Assembly: GCA_002337045.1 (NCBI GenBank)
Contig: DDFF01000007.1
Coordinates: 1 to 64,000 of the forward strand
Direction: 5' to 3'
DNA: 64,000 nucleotides
Origin: Bacteroidetes bacterium UBA1935
GTDB taxonomy: Bacteria > Bacteroidota > Bacteroidia > Chitinophagales > Chitinophagaceae
The translations under genes were made by a program, and so were the position numbers. Shown piece after piece: positions 17,714 to 26,002 of the stretch (position 1 is the stretch's first letter; the number at the start of each line of letters is the position of its first letter). The notes beneath the pieces are model-generated. The model was given only the letters and a program-made list of their open reading frames with translations. It did no database searches and was not told the origin of the DNA.

Positions 17714-19750
17714 TTACCACAATCGTACGCGCAGGCTGTCCGGTATGTACATCTTGTTACCCGGCTTCACGTTGAATGCTTCGTAGAATTCTGGCACATT
17801 AGGAAACGGACCGTTTACACGTTCTTTAGCAGGAGAGTGTACGTCTGTCAACAGACGGTTAGCCAGTTCTTCTTTACGTGTATGGTACATCCAACCCAGT
17901 GCATAGCCCATAAAGTAGCGTTGCAGTGGTGTGAGCCCGTTTATCTTTTCACCTTTCTTATACGCTTCTGTTTGCTTGAAGGCATCCAGACCTATCAGTA
18001 TACCACCAAGGTCAGCCAAGTTTTCACCCAATGTAGCTTTACCGTTGATGTGCATGGTATCTACAGGCATCATTTTATTGAACTGCTGTACCAATACCTC
18101 CGCGCGAGCCTTGAACTGATCTTCGTCTGTTTTGCTCCACCAGTTTTTCAGGTTACCCTTTTCGTCAAACTGACGCCCTTCATCGTCAAAGCCGTGTGTT
18201 ATCTCATGGCCTATTGTAGATGCGCCACCATAGCCATATACCAAAGCGTCGTCCAGTTCTTCATCGCGGTAACCCGGCACTGTGAAGATACCTGCCGGAA
18301 GTACGATTTCGTTGTTAGATGGGTTGTAATACGCATTGTATGTTTGTGGTGTCATTTCCCATTCAGTACGGTCAACTGGCTTGCCCAGTTTGTTCATATA
18401 GTAGTCATTCCACCATTTATTGGCACGCATAGCATTCAGCACATACGGACCACGGTCCACTTTCAGGCTCGAGAAATCTTTCCATTTATCAGGATAACCA
18501 ACTTTCTTCGTAATAGTAGCCAGTTTAGCCAATGCTTTCTTCTTCGTGCTGTCCGTCATCCAATCCAGCTTTTCTATACGTGCTTTGTAAGCGCTTCGTA
18601 CATTTTCAACCATGTCTTCATAACGCTTCTTAGCCTTTTCGTTGAAGTACTCTTTAGCAAACAGCTGGCCAAGTGCCTCGCCCATTGCACCTTCTTCAGC
18701 AGACAATGCACGTTTCCAACGTGGTTTCTGTGCCTGTGCACCACGTATCATTTTGCTGTAGAAATCGAAGTTCGCATCTACAAATGGCTTGCTCAAATAA
18801 CCTGCCATAGAGCGTACAAAATGGAACGCCATATAGTCTTTCAGGTTTTGGAGGTTTTCTGTAGATATTACTTTATCCAGTTGTTTGTAAAACTCAGGTT
18901 GTCCTACAATTACACTATCTACACTCTTAACACCCATTTGTTGTAATGTAGTTGGCCAGTCGATTGTTGGCGACATTGTTTTAAGCTGGCTGATGGCCAT
19001 CTTGTTATAGTTCTTGTATGGGTCGCGCAGGTCTTCCAGTTTGCGCGATGCCTGTGCAAGCTTTGTTTCTATCGCTATGATAGATGCAGCTTTTGTTTTT
19101 GCCGCAGCTGTATCATTACCCATCAGCGACAACATCTTAGCAACATAAGCAGGATATGCGTTGCGGATTTTTGTTGTACGCTCGTCTGTATTAAAATAGT
19201 AATCGCGATTAGGCAGACCCAAGCCACCTTGACTCAGATAGTACGCCATCACTTCGCTGTTCATCGCATCTTGCGATACGCCTTCGCCAAAGAACAGGCC
19301 GATACCATTTTCGTGCGCGTATGCTACATAAGCCATCAGCGCTTTTGCATCTGCGAGTGCATAGATTTTATCCAGCTCAGGCTTCAGCGGATTAATACCT
19401 TCTTTTTCGATGCTGACAGTATCCATAGCGCTGAACCAGAAATCTCCGATCTGTTGATCAGTACCCGATTTAGCATTTTTCTTCAATGCCTCTTCATTGA
19501 TGTGCAACAGGCGTTTATACAATTCCTCCTGTACAAGGTTGGCTATCCCCCAACCTGTTTCATCGCCGGGTATCGGGTTGGCTTTTATCCAGCCACCGTT
19601 GGCATATTCAAAAAAGTCGTCTGCAGGATTGACCGTTGTATCCATATTGGCAACGAGTATATCGCCTTTGGCAGCTTCCTGCTTGCCTTCGTTTTTGCAG
19701 GCTACGAAAACTGTGGAAAGGGCAATAGCCCCTATCAGCTTCTTGTTCAT
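17714..19750 (-). CDS. M13-family zinc metallopeptidase lipoprotein (neprilysin-like)
   Basis: A 678-aa PepO/neprilysin-type endopeptidase predicted to cut short peptides outside the cytoplasm. The zinc motif HEITH is in STIGHEITHGFDDEGRQFD, the third ligand Glu is in GENLADLGG, and NAYYNPSNNEIVLPAGI supplies the family's substrate-binding NAYY-type motif. The N-terminus (MNKKLIGAIALSTVFVACKNEG) is a lipoprotein signal with Cys after VFVA. For this reason I start at ATG 19750 and not 28 codons upstream, where the extension reads like non-coding sequence and runs into the divergent GNAT gene. It is monocistronic with a terminator. Confidence 0.93.
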   Translation of the reverse strand: MNKKLIGAIALSTVFVACKNEGKQEAAKGDILVANMDTTVNPADDFFEYANGGWIKANPIPGDETGWGIANLVQEELYKRLLHINEEALKKNAKSGTDQQIGDFWFSAMDTVSIEKEGINPLKPELDKIYALADAKALMAYVAYAHENGIGLFFGEGVSQDAMNSEVMAYYLSQGGLGLPNRDYYFNTDERTTKIRNAYPAYVAKMLSLMGNDTAAAKTKAASIIAIETKLAQASRKLEDLRDPYKNYNKMAISQLKTMSPTIDWPTTLQQMGVKSVDSVIVGQPEFYKQLDKVISTENLQNLKDYMAFHFVRSMAGYLSKPFVDANFDFYSKMIRGAQAQKPRWKRALSAEEGAMGEALGQLFAKEYFNEKAKKRYEDMVENVRSAYKARIEKLDWMTDSTKKKALAKLATITKKVGYPDKWKDFSSLKVDRGPYVLNAMRANKWWNDYYMNKLGKPVDRTEWEMTPQTYNAYYNPSNNEIVLPAGIFTVPGYRDEELDDALVYGYGGASTIGHEITHGFDDEGRQFDEKGNLKNWWSKTDEDQFKARAEVLVQQFNKMMPVDTMHINGKATLGENLADLGGILIGLDAFKQTEAYKKGEKINGLTPLQRYFMGYALGWMYHTRKEELANRLLTDVHSPAKERVNGPFPNVPEFYEAFNVKPGNKMYIPDSLRVRLW

Positions 19751-19838
19751 ACAATTAGAGAGTTTGAACTGCGAAAGTAGCTTGTTTTGGCTGTAAAAAA
19801 TACCCGCAAACGGGTGATATTGTAAATATTGCAACCTG

Positions 19839-19846
19839 TAGCTTTG
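19839..19846 (+). promoter_or_regulatory. -7-like box TAGCTTTG just before the GNAT start
   Basis: TAGCTTTG matches TAnnTTTG and ends only 3 bp before the ATG at 19850. If used, transcription would begin at or next to the start codon, giving a leaderless mRNA. No TTTG lies at the usual -33 spacing, so a chance match is possible. Confidence 0.3.
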
Positions 19847-19849
19847 CCT

Positions 19850-20671
19850 ATGCTTCTGAAGTCCTTAGAAAACACACCGATAGCTGATATTGTAGATGCT
19901 TTCAACCAATCTTTTGCAGACTATGAACTGCCTTTGCAGTTTACTCAGGAAACAATGCTGCAAAAAATACTGTTTGAAGATATTGACCTCAAGTATTCTG
20001 TAGGTGCATTTGACAATGATAAACTGGTTGGGTTTATATTCTTTGGTATAGACGGCACTACTGCCTGGGATGGTGGCACATGTGTAATACCTGCGTACAG
20101 GGGACAAAAGCTGACACAAAGAATGCTTGAGTACAGTTTCCCTATCCTGAAAGCACAGGGCGTAAATCATGTATTGCTAGAGGTACTTGAAAACAATGTT
20201 GGTGCGCGTAATATATATGAAAGTGCGGGCTTTAGCATCACCAGAAAGCTGCATGGCTACAAAGGGCAAATCAGCATTAACAAAAATCACAACTATCGCA
20301 TTGAAGTATTAACTGATCCTGATTTTGGGATGCTATCCAAACTAGGTGGTTTCAAATTTGCATGGCAGCAAATGGATAAGCGCATTCAGAATCGAGCCGA
20401 CATCATTACCACAATATGCATAAGAAACAATAACGAGATTGTAGCCTATATGCATTTTGATGCCAAAGCTAGCAGAGTTCATCAATTCGGCACTGCGGAA
20501 ACCCACAGAAGAAAAGGCCTCGCATCTGCATTATTTCAATACTTAGCCCAAAACTGTGCTACGCCTATTCTGGTAGTAAATATTGAAGATGCTTCTGAAG
20601 CCAATACATTCATACAATCAACAGGTTTAGCGCATTTAATCAGTCAGTATGAAATGGCAATGTCATTTTAA
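19850..20671 (+). CDS. tandem double-GNAT N-acetyltransferase
   Basis: A 273-aa protein with two GNAT folds, expected to transfer an acyl group from acetyl-CoA to an amine. The first half has VIPAYRGQKLTQRMLEYS, matching the acetyl-CoA-binding R/Q-x-x-G-x-A motif region, and ends with NVGARNIYESAGF. The second half has AETHRRKGLASALFQYL, a better motif, and EANTFIQSTGL. Many double-GNAT proteins keep only one active site. The substrate is unknown. The start is ATG 19850; an in-frame TTG 21 bp upstream would add a weak leader. It is divergent from the M13 peptidase gene. Confidence 0.82.
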   Translation: MLLKSLENTPIADIVDAFNQSFADYELPLQFTQETMLQKILFEDIDLKYSVGAFDNDKLVGFIFFGIDGTTAWDGGTCVIPAYRGQKLTQRMLEYSFPILKAQGVNHVLLEVLENNVGARNIYESAGFSITRKLHGYKGQISINKNHNYRIEVLTDPDFGMLSKLGGFKFAWQQMDKRIQNRADIITTICIRNNNEIVAYMHFDAKASRVHQFGTAETHRRKGLASALFQYLAQNCATPILVVNIEDASEANTFIQSTGLAHLISQYEMAMSF

Positions 20672-20742
20672 TATCAAAAAAAAACACTGAATCTGTTTTC
20701 GGAACGATTTTTGCATAATTTTACTATACTAAACCTTTACTT

Positions 20743-22080
20743 ATGACTAAAACCTTTTTAACCCTTAGTTTCCTACTATTATTCTTACAAGGATATGCCA
20801 CTAATGTATCAGGCCTGATTTCTGCAAATACTACCTGGACCAAAGCCAATAGCCCATATATAGTAACGGGAAATATAGCAATTGATACACCGGCTACTTT
20901 AACAATAGAGCCCGGAGTAGTAGTACGATTTGACGCTGGATATAAGATGTACGTATACGGACGAATAATGGCTGACGGAACAGCATCCGACTCTATTACC
21001 TTTACCTCAAACAAAACATCGCCCAAACCGGGAGATTGGGAAGGCATAGAACTCTTCTACAATGTGCCAAACGACACATTATTGTTCGATTATTGCAACT
21101 TCAAATACGGTAATGATGCTACATTGTATGTACGCGCCTACAGCATAAAACTTACTAATTGTGTTTTTACTAATAACAAAACAGGCTTCAAAAATTTATC
21201 TTGGCCTGCTGCATATGCTTACATCAATAGCTGCACTTTTGAACGTAATGGAACTGCCATTTACATAGGTGGTAGGGCCCTCATTGACAAAAACAATATC
21301 GGCTATAACGAATTCGGCGTACAGGATACAGGCCCTAATTGTGTAGTTGTAAATAACAAAATCTACTATAATTCCGTTGGTGTTGCAGGTCCTATCTATA
21401 TTGGCGGTAATACCGTTGCTTATAATAGTTCTTTAGGAATTGATGGCCGCGGGATGGTAAAGGACAATCAGGTGTGGTTTAATAAAACAGGCTTGATACA
21501 CAGAGGTGGTGGCCTTGTAGAAAATAATGGATTTAACTACAACAACATTGCCATCAACGGCAATTACTCTGTAAATCCCGGGCACAACCTGATACACAAC
21601 TGCATCAGAAACAGTACATCTTACGACTACGTAAACTACACCATTTTTCCTGCAGATATTTCAGAAAACTATTGGGGCTCCTCCGACTCTGTAATTTTAT
21701 CTAACAAGATATACGACTTCTACGACAATCTTACTTCCGGCAAATCAACCTTCATGCCTCCGCTTCAAGATAAAGACCTCAGCTGTATTGATAGCATATC
21801 ACTTCCTGTACCCATAACTACTAGCATCAATGAAGCCATCAATATCCTGAATAACAATGTTATTGCTTATCCCAACCCTGCAACAGACAATATCACTTTT
21901 ACTAGTGGCAAACGGATTGATATGGTAGTTGTTTATGACATGACAGGCAAGGAAGTATATAGACAACAATGCAGTAACAACGCTGTTTCTGTTAACACTT
22001 CTTCTTTTGTCGCAGGTATATTTACTTATAAGGTTATCACAGAGAACAATGCAGTTTCCGGCAAGTTTGTTAAACAATAA
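20743..22080 (+). CDS. secreted beta-helix protein with T9SS sorting domain (copy 1)
   Basis: A 445-aa exported protein of unknown ligand. It has a signal peptide (MTKTFLTLSFLLLFLQGYA), then NTTWTKANSPYIVTGN, a recurrent N-terminal motif in Bacteroidota surface proteins. The central region is rich in short N-rich turns and repeated 'N...VFTNN', 'NNKIYYNSVG' segments, typical of a right-handed parallel beta-helix. It ends with a T9SS type A domain (VIAYPNPATDNITF to the terminal GKFVKQ), so it should be exported by the Por machinery and attached or released at the surface. The neighbouring gene downstream is a paralogue of the same length. Confidence 0.85.
   Translation: MTKTFLTLSFLLLFLQGYATNVSGLISANTTWTKANSPYIVTGNIAIDTPATLTIEPGVVVRFDAGYKMYVYGRIMADGTASDSITFTSNKTSPKPGDWEGIELFYNVPNDTLLFDYCNFKYGNDATLYVRAYSIKLTNCVFTNNKTGFKNLSWPAAYAYINSCTFERNGTAIYIGGRALIDKNNIGYNEFGVQDTGPNCVVVNNKIYYNSVGVAGPIYIGGNTVAYNSSLGIDGRGMVKDNQVWFNKTGLIHRGGGLVENNGFNYNNIAINGNYSVNPGHNLIHNCIRNSTSYDYVNYTIFPADISENYWGSSDSVILSNKIYDFYDNLTSGKSTFMPPLQDKDLSCIDSISLPVPITTSINEAINILNNNVIAYPNPATDNITFTSGKRIDMVVVYDMTGKEVYRQQCSNNAVSVNTSSFVAGIFTYKVITENNAVSGKFVKQ
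20830..20858 (+). repeat. 29-bp exact direct repeat, copy 1 (partner 22226-22254)
   Basis: These 29 bases recur exactly at 22226-22254 in the next gene, 1396 bp away, in the same frame and orientation. They encode the TTWTKANSP segment. The proteins around them are much less similar, so this block is either under strong constraint or has been homogenised. Confidence 0.9.
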
Positions 22081-22138
22081 AATTTGCCTCAATTTAATAA
22101 CCAACAAAAACTGATCGTTCATATATAAACTACCCGAT

Positions 22139-23479
22139 ATGAAGAAATCTCTATTGACCTTATTGGCAATTGTAGTATCCATACAATCATTTGCCATAAA
22201 TATTTCCGGCTATATAAATCAGAACACTACCTGGACCAAAGCCAATAGCCCATACATTATAACCGGCTATACACTGATAGACTCTAACGCAACACTTACC
22301 ATAGAGCCTGGCACGGTTGTAAAATTCGATGAATACAAACTACTTTATGTAGATGGCATGCTAAACATGAAGGGCACAGCTACAGACAATATATTCGTAA
22401 CAACCAATGCAAAATATCCTAGAGCTGTTTCATCAGGATTTGTTGTTCGAAATAACAAATCAACAGATACTTTACGATTTGAATATTGCCATTTTAAGTA
22501 TGTAGGTGGTGGTGTAAGTGTAGAAAACATGGCCTCAATTGTCACTAACTGCTTATTCGAATATTGCGGAACGGGCATATATAATGGTAAAGGCCCACGC
22601 TCATACACCCATGTTAGCAATTGCAGATTCAATTATTGTGAGGCTGCAATGTTTTCAGACGGCCCAACAGTGTTCACTAACAATTTAGTGACTAAGTGCA
22701 AATCGTATGGACTTATTGTAAACACATGGAACGTTAACAACACTTGTACCAACAACGTATTCTACAATTCTGAAAAAGCCATCACTAAATGTACCCATGT
22801 TAGCAATAATGTAGTTAGTTACAATAAAAACTATGGCATCTCATTATGTAACTATGTATCTAATAATCAGATATGGAATAACGGATACGGGATAATTAAT
22901 GATTGGACTGCTCCTGTAGACTTGTACCAAAATAGTATTGAGTATAACCAAACAGGTATTTGGGGTGTTGATAGTACACACAGTATTCATAATAACTGTA
23001 TCGCACACAACAAAGTAAATATGGATCGTTTAAGGGTAATTGTAAATGTTTCTGGCAATTACTGGGGCGAAACTGATTCTGCAAAAATAGCCGCTACTAT
23101 AAATGACTATTGGGATAATTTTGTAGGCGGTGAGGCTAAATTTATGCCCTTCCTGCAGGCTTCTGATGGTAGTTGCGCAAGTAGTTTGACCATACCTGAC
23201 ACTACAGTATACTTTCCTACAGGAATAGATAACGTTACACAAGAAAGCGGTTTAAAAATATTCCCTAATCCGGCTTTCAACACACTGACAATACAATCCG
23301 GCAACAATAACATCAAGGATATTTGTATTTACAACCTTACCGGATACACGGTCATCCATCAATCAGCAAATCAACGTGAAGTAAAAATGGATATCAGCTC
23401 ATTACCTGGTGGCATTTATTTATATAAAATATCTGCCGGAGAGGACGAAATATACACCGGCAAATTACTTAAAGAGTAA
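22139..23479 (+). CDS. secreted beta-helix protein with T9SS sorting domain (copy 2)
   Basis: A 446-aa paralogue of the preceding protein with the same layout: signal peptide (MKKSLLTLLAIVVSIQSFA), the NTTWTKANSPYIITGY motif, an Asn-rich beta-helix core (VTNCLFEYCGTGIYN, FTNNLVTKCKSYG) and a T9SS type A domain beginning LKIFPNPAFNTLTIQ and ending GKLLKE. The gap between the pair is 58 bp with no terminator, so they are probably cotranscribed. The order of elements is conserved but the helix rungs have diverged, suggesting an old tandem duplication. A strong bidirectional terminator follows. Confidence 0.85.
   Translation: MKKSLLTLLAIVVSIQSFAINISGYINQNTTWTKANSPYIITGYTLIDSNATLTIEPGTVVKFDEYKLLYVDGMLNMKGTATDNIFVTTNAKYPRAVSSGFVVRNNKSTDTLRFEYCHFKYVGGGVSVENMASIVTNCLFEYCGTGIYNGKGPRSYTHVSNCRFNYCEAAMFSDGPTVFTNNLVTKCKSYGLIVNTWNVNNTCTNNVFYNSEKAITKCTHVSNNVVSYNKNYGISLCNYVSNNQIWNNGYGIINDWTAPVDLYQNSIEYNQTGIWGVDSTHSIHNNCIAHNKVNMDRLRVIVNVSGNYWGETDSAKIAATINDYWDNFVGGEAKFMPFLQASDGSCASSLTIPDTTVYFPTGIDNVTQESGLKIFPNPAFNTLTIQSGNNNIKDICIYNLTGYTVIHQSANQREVKMDISSLPGGIYLYKISAGEDEIYTGKLLKE
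22226..22254 (+). repeat. 29-bp exact direct repeat, copy 2 (partner 20830-20858)
   Basis: Second copy of the exact 29-bp block described at 20830-20858, encoding the same TTWTKANSP segment in the paralogous gene. Confidence 0.9.
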
Positions 23480-23490
23480 GTATCATAAAA

Positions 23491-23520
23491 TAATAAAGGC
23501 GGCAAATGCCGCCTTTATTA
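23491..23520. terminator. bidirectional terminator between beta-helix gene and prfC
   Basis: Perfect inverted arms of 14 bp (23491-23504 and 23507-23520), with GGCGGCA in the stem top and A/T-rich feet that serve as the T-tract on either strand. It lies between two convergent stop codons. Confidence 0.85.
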
Positions 23521-23522
23521 TT

Positions 23523-25115
23523 TTATGCCATTTGTGTTTTAAACTCACTTGTAAAGTGGAATTCGATATCAGGATTATTCTGGCGTTCTGTGTTTAAGAA
23601 CCATTCACTCTGTGCAAGGTAAACGAGATTGCCATCCTTGTCTTCCATCACGTTTGCCTGCTTAAAGCGGATGAAGTCTTCCAGCTTTTTCTTATCGCCC
23701 GTTATCCAGCAAGCTTTGTAGAAGTTCAGCGGCACGAAGGCACAAGATGCACCATACTCCTGTAGCAGACGGTATTGTATTACTTCAAATTGCAGTTCGC
23801 CCACACAACCTATCACTTTACGGTTGCCACCGTGCTGTGTAAAAAGCTGTGCAACACCTTCATCCGTCAACTGGTTAATACCCTTTTCCAACTGTTTGGT
23901 CTTCATCGGGTCTTTGTTCACCAGTTCTTTAAATATCTCCGGAGAGAATGTAGGAATACCTGTGAATTGCATTTTTTCGCCCTCTGTCAATGTATCGCCT
24001 ATTTTGAAGTTGCCGGTATCAAACAGACCTACCACATCGCCCGGGAACGCTTCTTCAATTACATCCTTTTCACGCGCAAGGAATGAATAAGGATTGCTGA
24101 AGCGAACATCTTTTTCTATACGGGTGTGTTTGTAATATTTATTACGCTCGAACTTACCGCTACATACACGCAGGAAGGCGATACGGTCACGGTGGCGGGG
24201 GTCCAGATTGGCATGTATCTTAAATATGAAGCCTGTAAACTTATCTTCACCCGGCTCTACATAGCGCTTATCAGTAGCCCTGCCCAATGGATGCGGAGCA
24301 ATACGAATAAATGTATCCAGCAACTCCTTTACACCAAAATTGTTTACAGCAGAACCAAAGAACACCGGTGCTACTTTACCTTTCAGGTATGCATCGGTAT
24401 CCAGTTCGCCATATACGCCATCCAGCAGGTCTACATCCTCGCGTAGTTGGTTGGCATCACGCTCACCTATTTTTTCATCCAGCAGGCTGTCTTTCAAGTC
24501 CGGAATAGGTACAGAGTTTTCATCTGTCGCTTTCTGGCTGGCTGTAAACAGGTTCAGGCTTTTATCATACAGGTTATATACACCCTTAAACTCTTTACCC
24601 ATATTAATAGGCCATGAAAGTGGGTGCAGTGATATATTCAGTTCTTTCTCTATCTCATCCAGCAGGTCGAATGGGAACTTACCATCACGGTCCATCTTGT
24701 TCACGAATACAATCACCGGCGTGTCGCGCATACGGCACACTTCCATCAGGCGGCGCGTTTGTTCCTCCACACCATTCACGCTGTCTATCACCAGTATTAC
24801 ACTATCCACAGCCGTTAGTGTGCGGTAGGTATCTTCAGCAAAATCCTTGTGACCGGGCGTATCCAGCAGGTTGATGAGTGTATTTTTATACTCAAAGCTC
24901 ATAACAGAGGTAGCCACAGAGATACCACGCTGACGCTCTATTTCCATAAAGTCGCTGGTTGCATGTTTCTTTATCTTATTGCTTTTTACCGCGCCTGCCA
25001 CCTGTATGGCGCCACCAAACAACAGCAGTTTTTCTGTCAATGTGGTTTTACCGGCATCGGGGTGAGATATGATGGCAAATGTGCGCCTGCAGTTAATTTC
25101 CTTTTCGTATTTCAT
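23523..25115 (-). CDS. prfC: peptide chain release factor 3
   Basis: A 530-aa translational GTPase that removes RF1/RF2 from the ribosome after termination. GTP-binding motifs are SHPDAGKTTLTEKLL (G1), the RGISVATSVMSF switch region, DTPGHKDF (G3) and NKMD (G4). Length and the C-terminal FVPLNFYKACWITGD segment fit RF3 and not the related EF-G or TypA proteins. ATG start at 25113-25115. It is monocistronic, ending at a shared terminator with the convergent T9SS gene. Confidence 0.95.
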   Translation of the reverse strand: MKYEKEINCRRTFAIISHPDAGKTTLTEKLLLFGGAIQVAGAVKSNKIKKHATSDFMEIERQRGISVATSVMSFEYKNTLINLLDTPGHKDFAEDTYRTLTAVDSVILVIDSVNGVEEQTRRLMEVCRMRDTPVIVFVNKMDRDGKFPFDLLDEIEKELNISLHPLSWPINMGKEFKGVYNLYDKSLNLFTASQKATDENSVPIPDLKDSLLDEKIGERDANQLREDVDLLDGVYGELDTDAYLKGKVAPVFFGSAVNNFGVKELLDTFIRIAPHPLGRATDKRYVEPGEDKFTGFIFKIHANLDPRHRDRIAFLRVCSGKFERNKYYKHTRIEKDVRFSNPYSFLAREKDVIEEAFPGDVVGLFDTGNFKIGDTLTEGEKMQFTGIPTFSPEIFKELVNKDPMKTKQLEKGINQLTDEGVAQLFTQHGGNRKVIGCVGELQFEVIQYRLLQEYGASCAFVPLNFYKACWITGDKKKLEDFIRFKQANVMEDKDGNLVYLAQSEWFLNTERQNNPDIEFHFTSEFKTQMA

Positions 25116-25316
25116 TGCTATAGTTCAAATATCCTATCAGGCAGACAGGACATGAAGCTCCTATTTCCTGAAACGGAAGCGCAAAGTTGCGATTTTTGGG
25201 CGACTTTAGGTGCAGACAGTTGAAAAACAGCTTTGATATATGCCCATCTGCCTGTGACATTTCTTCTTTAAAAATCCACATTTCACCCACAATTTCCACA
25301 TTACAGACCTTGCGGC

Positions 25317-25346
25317 TTGCGGCTTTCCTCCAATATTTTACTTTTG
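25317..25346 (+). promoter_or_regulatory. Bacteroidota-type promoter before the 188-aa membrane protein
   Basis: TTG (25317-25319), 19 bases, then TACTTTTG (25339-25346): spacing and -7 box fit the consensus. The ATG follows 24 bp later at 25371. The rest of the 25116-25370 gap shows no ORF or hairpin I can support. Confidence 0.5.
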
Positions 25347-25370
25347 TTTTCTGAAAACTGAGTGAGATAC

Positions 25371-25937
25371 ATGCCTAGGCTGAATGATGATTTATTGAAT
25401 GAATTCAAGGAACAAAAGGCGCTGATATATAACCAGCTCGAAGTATTCGACCCACTGGGCACACAGCTAAGCAAGCCTGCCGCCCAACGTTTGGTTAGTA
25501 CAGGTATACTTGTTGTTTCCGAAATTCTTTGCTACCTGCTTGCGGTGGGTATGCTTGTTTTTGCATTCTTCCTGACAAAAATTTATCCGTTCTACATACT
25601 TGCCGAACTTCAATACAAAGGCGACTATGCCAAACTTGGCTTTATCAATGTGCGCATGTTCACATTTGCCATATATGGTATGATAGGTATCATTTCTTTA
25701 CTGCTTTATTTTCTGGGCACATCGCTCAGGCAGATAAGGCTGAAGAATAATATACTGAGCCAGGCAGGCAAAGACATCAAAAATATGGTTGGCCAGCATC
25801 TGAAACGCAAAGCAGCCATCGATGCCATAGAACAACGCCACTTCTTAGAACTGCCCGATTTTCAGGAAGAAGGCGTCGTAATTCCTGCCAGAGTTAATGA
25901 AGTGCTGAACCCCGGCTACGAAGGCGGAAAGGCTTAA
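25371..25937 (+). CDS. two-helix membrane protein of unknown function
   Basis: A 188-aa protein I do not recognise. It has a charged N-terminal segment, two strong transmembrane helices (about 47-70 and 98-118) and a basic, helical C-terminal tail ending in LNPGYEGGKA. Both ends are probably cytoplasmic. The start is ATG 25371; a GTG three codons upstream is an alternative. A good promoter precedes it. The TPR glycosyltransferase-like gene lies 65 bp downstream on the same strand and may be cotranscribed. Confidence 0.65.
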   Translation: MPRLNDDLLNEFKEQKALIYNQLEVFDPLGTQLSKPAAQRLVSTGILVVSEILCYLLAVGMLVFAFFLTKIYPFYILAELQYKGDYAKLGFINVRMFTFAIYGMIGIISLLLYFLGTSLRQIRLKNNILSQAGKDIKNMVGQHLKRKAAIDAIEQRHFLELPDFQEEGVVIPARVNEVLNPGYEGGKA

Positions 25938-26002
25938 TTGACCATCTTTAGTTTTTTTGAATTACCTATATTAGTTTTAAGCCTTGGCTGATATGAACTG
26001 AT

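Noticed and set aside
17837..18946. 369-codon open frame on the plus strand
   Set aside because: Antisense to the M13 peptidase, which has all family motifs. The opposite frame is rich in Cys, Phe and His and has no recognisable domain.
19751..19834. N-terminal extension of the M13 peptidase
   Set aside because: The 28 extra residues precede a good lipoprotein signal and reach to the divergent GNAT start; the internal ATG gives a normal signal peptide.
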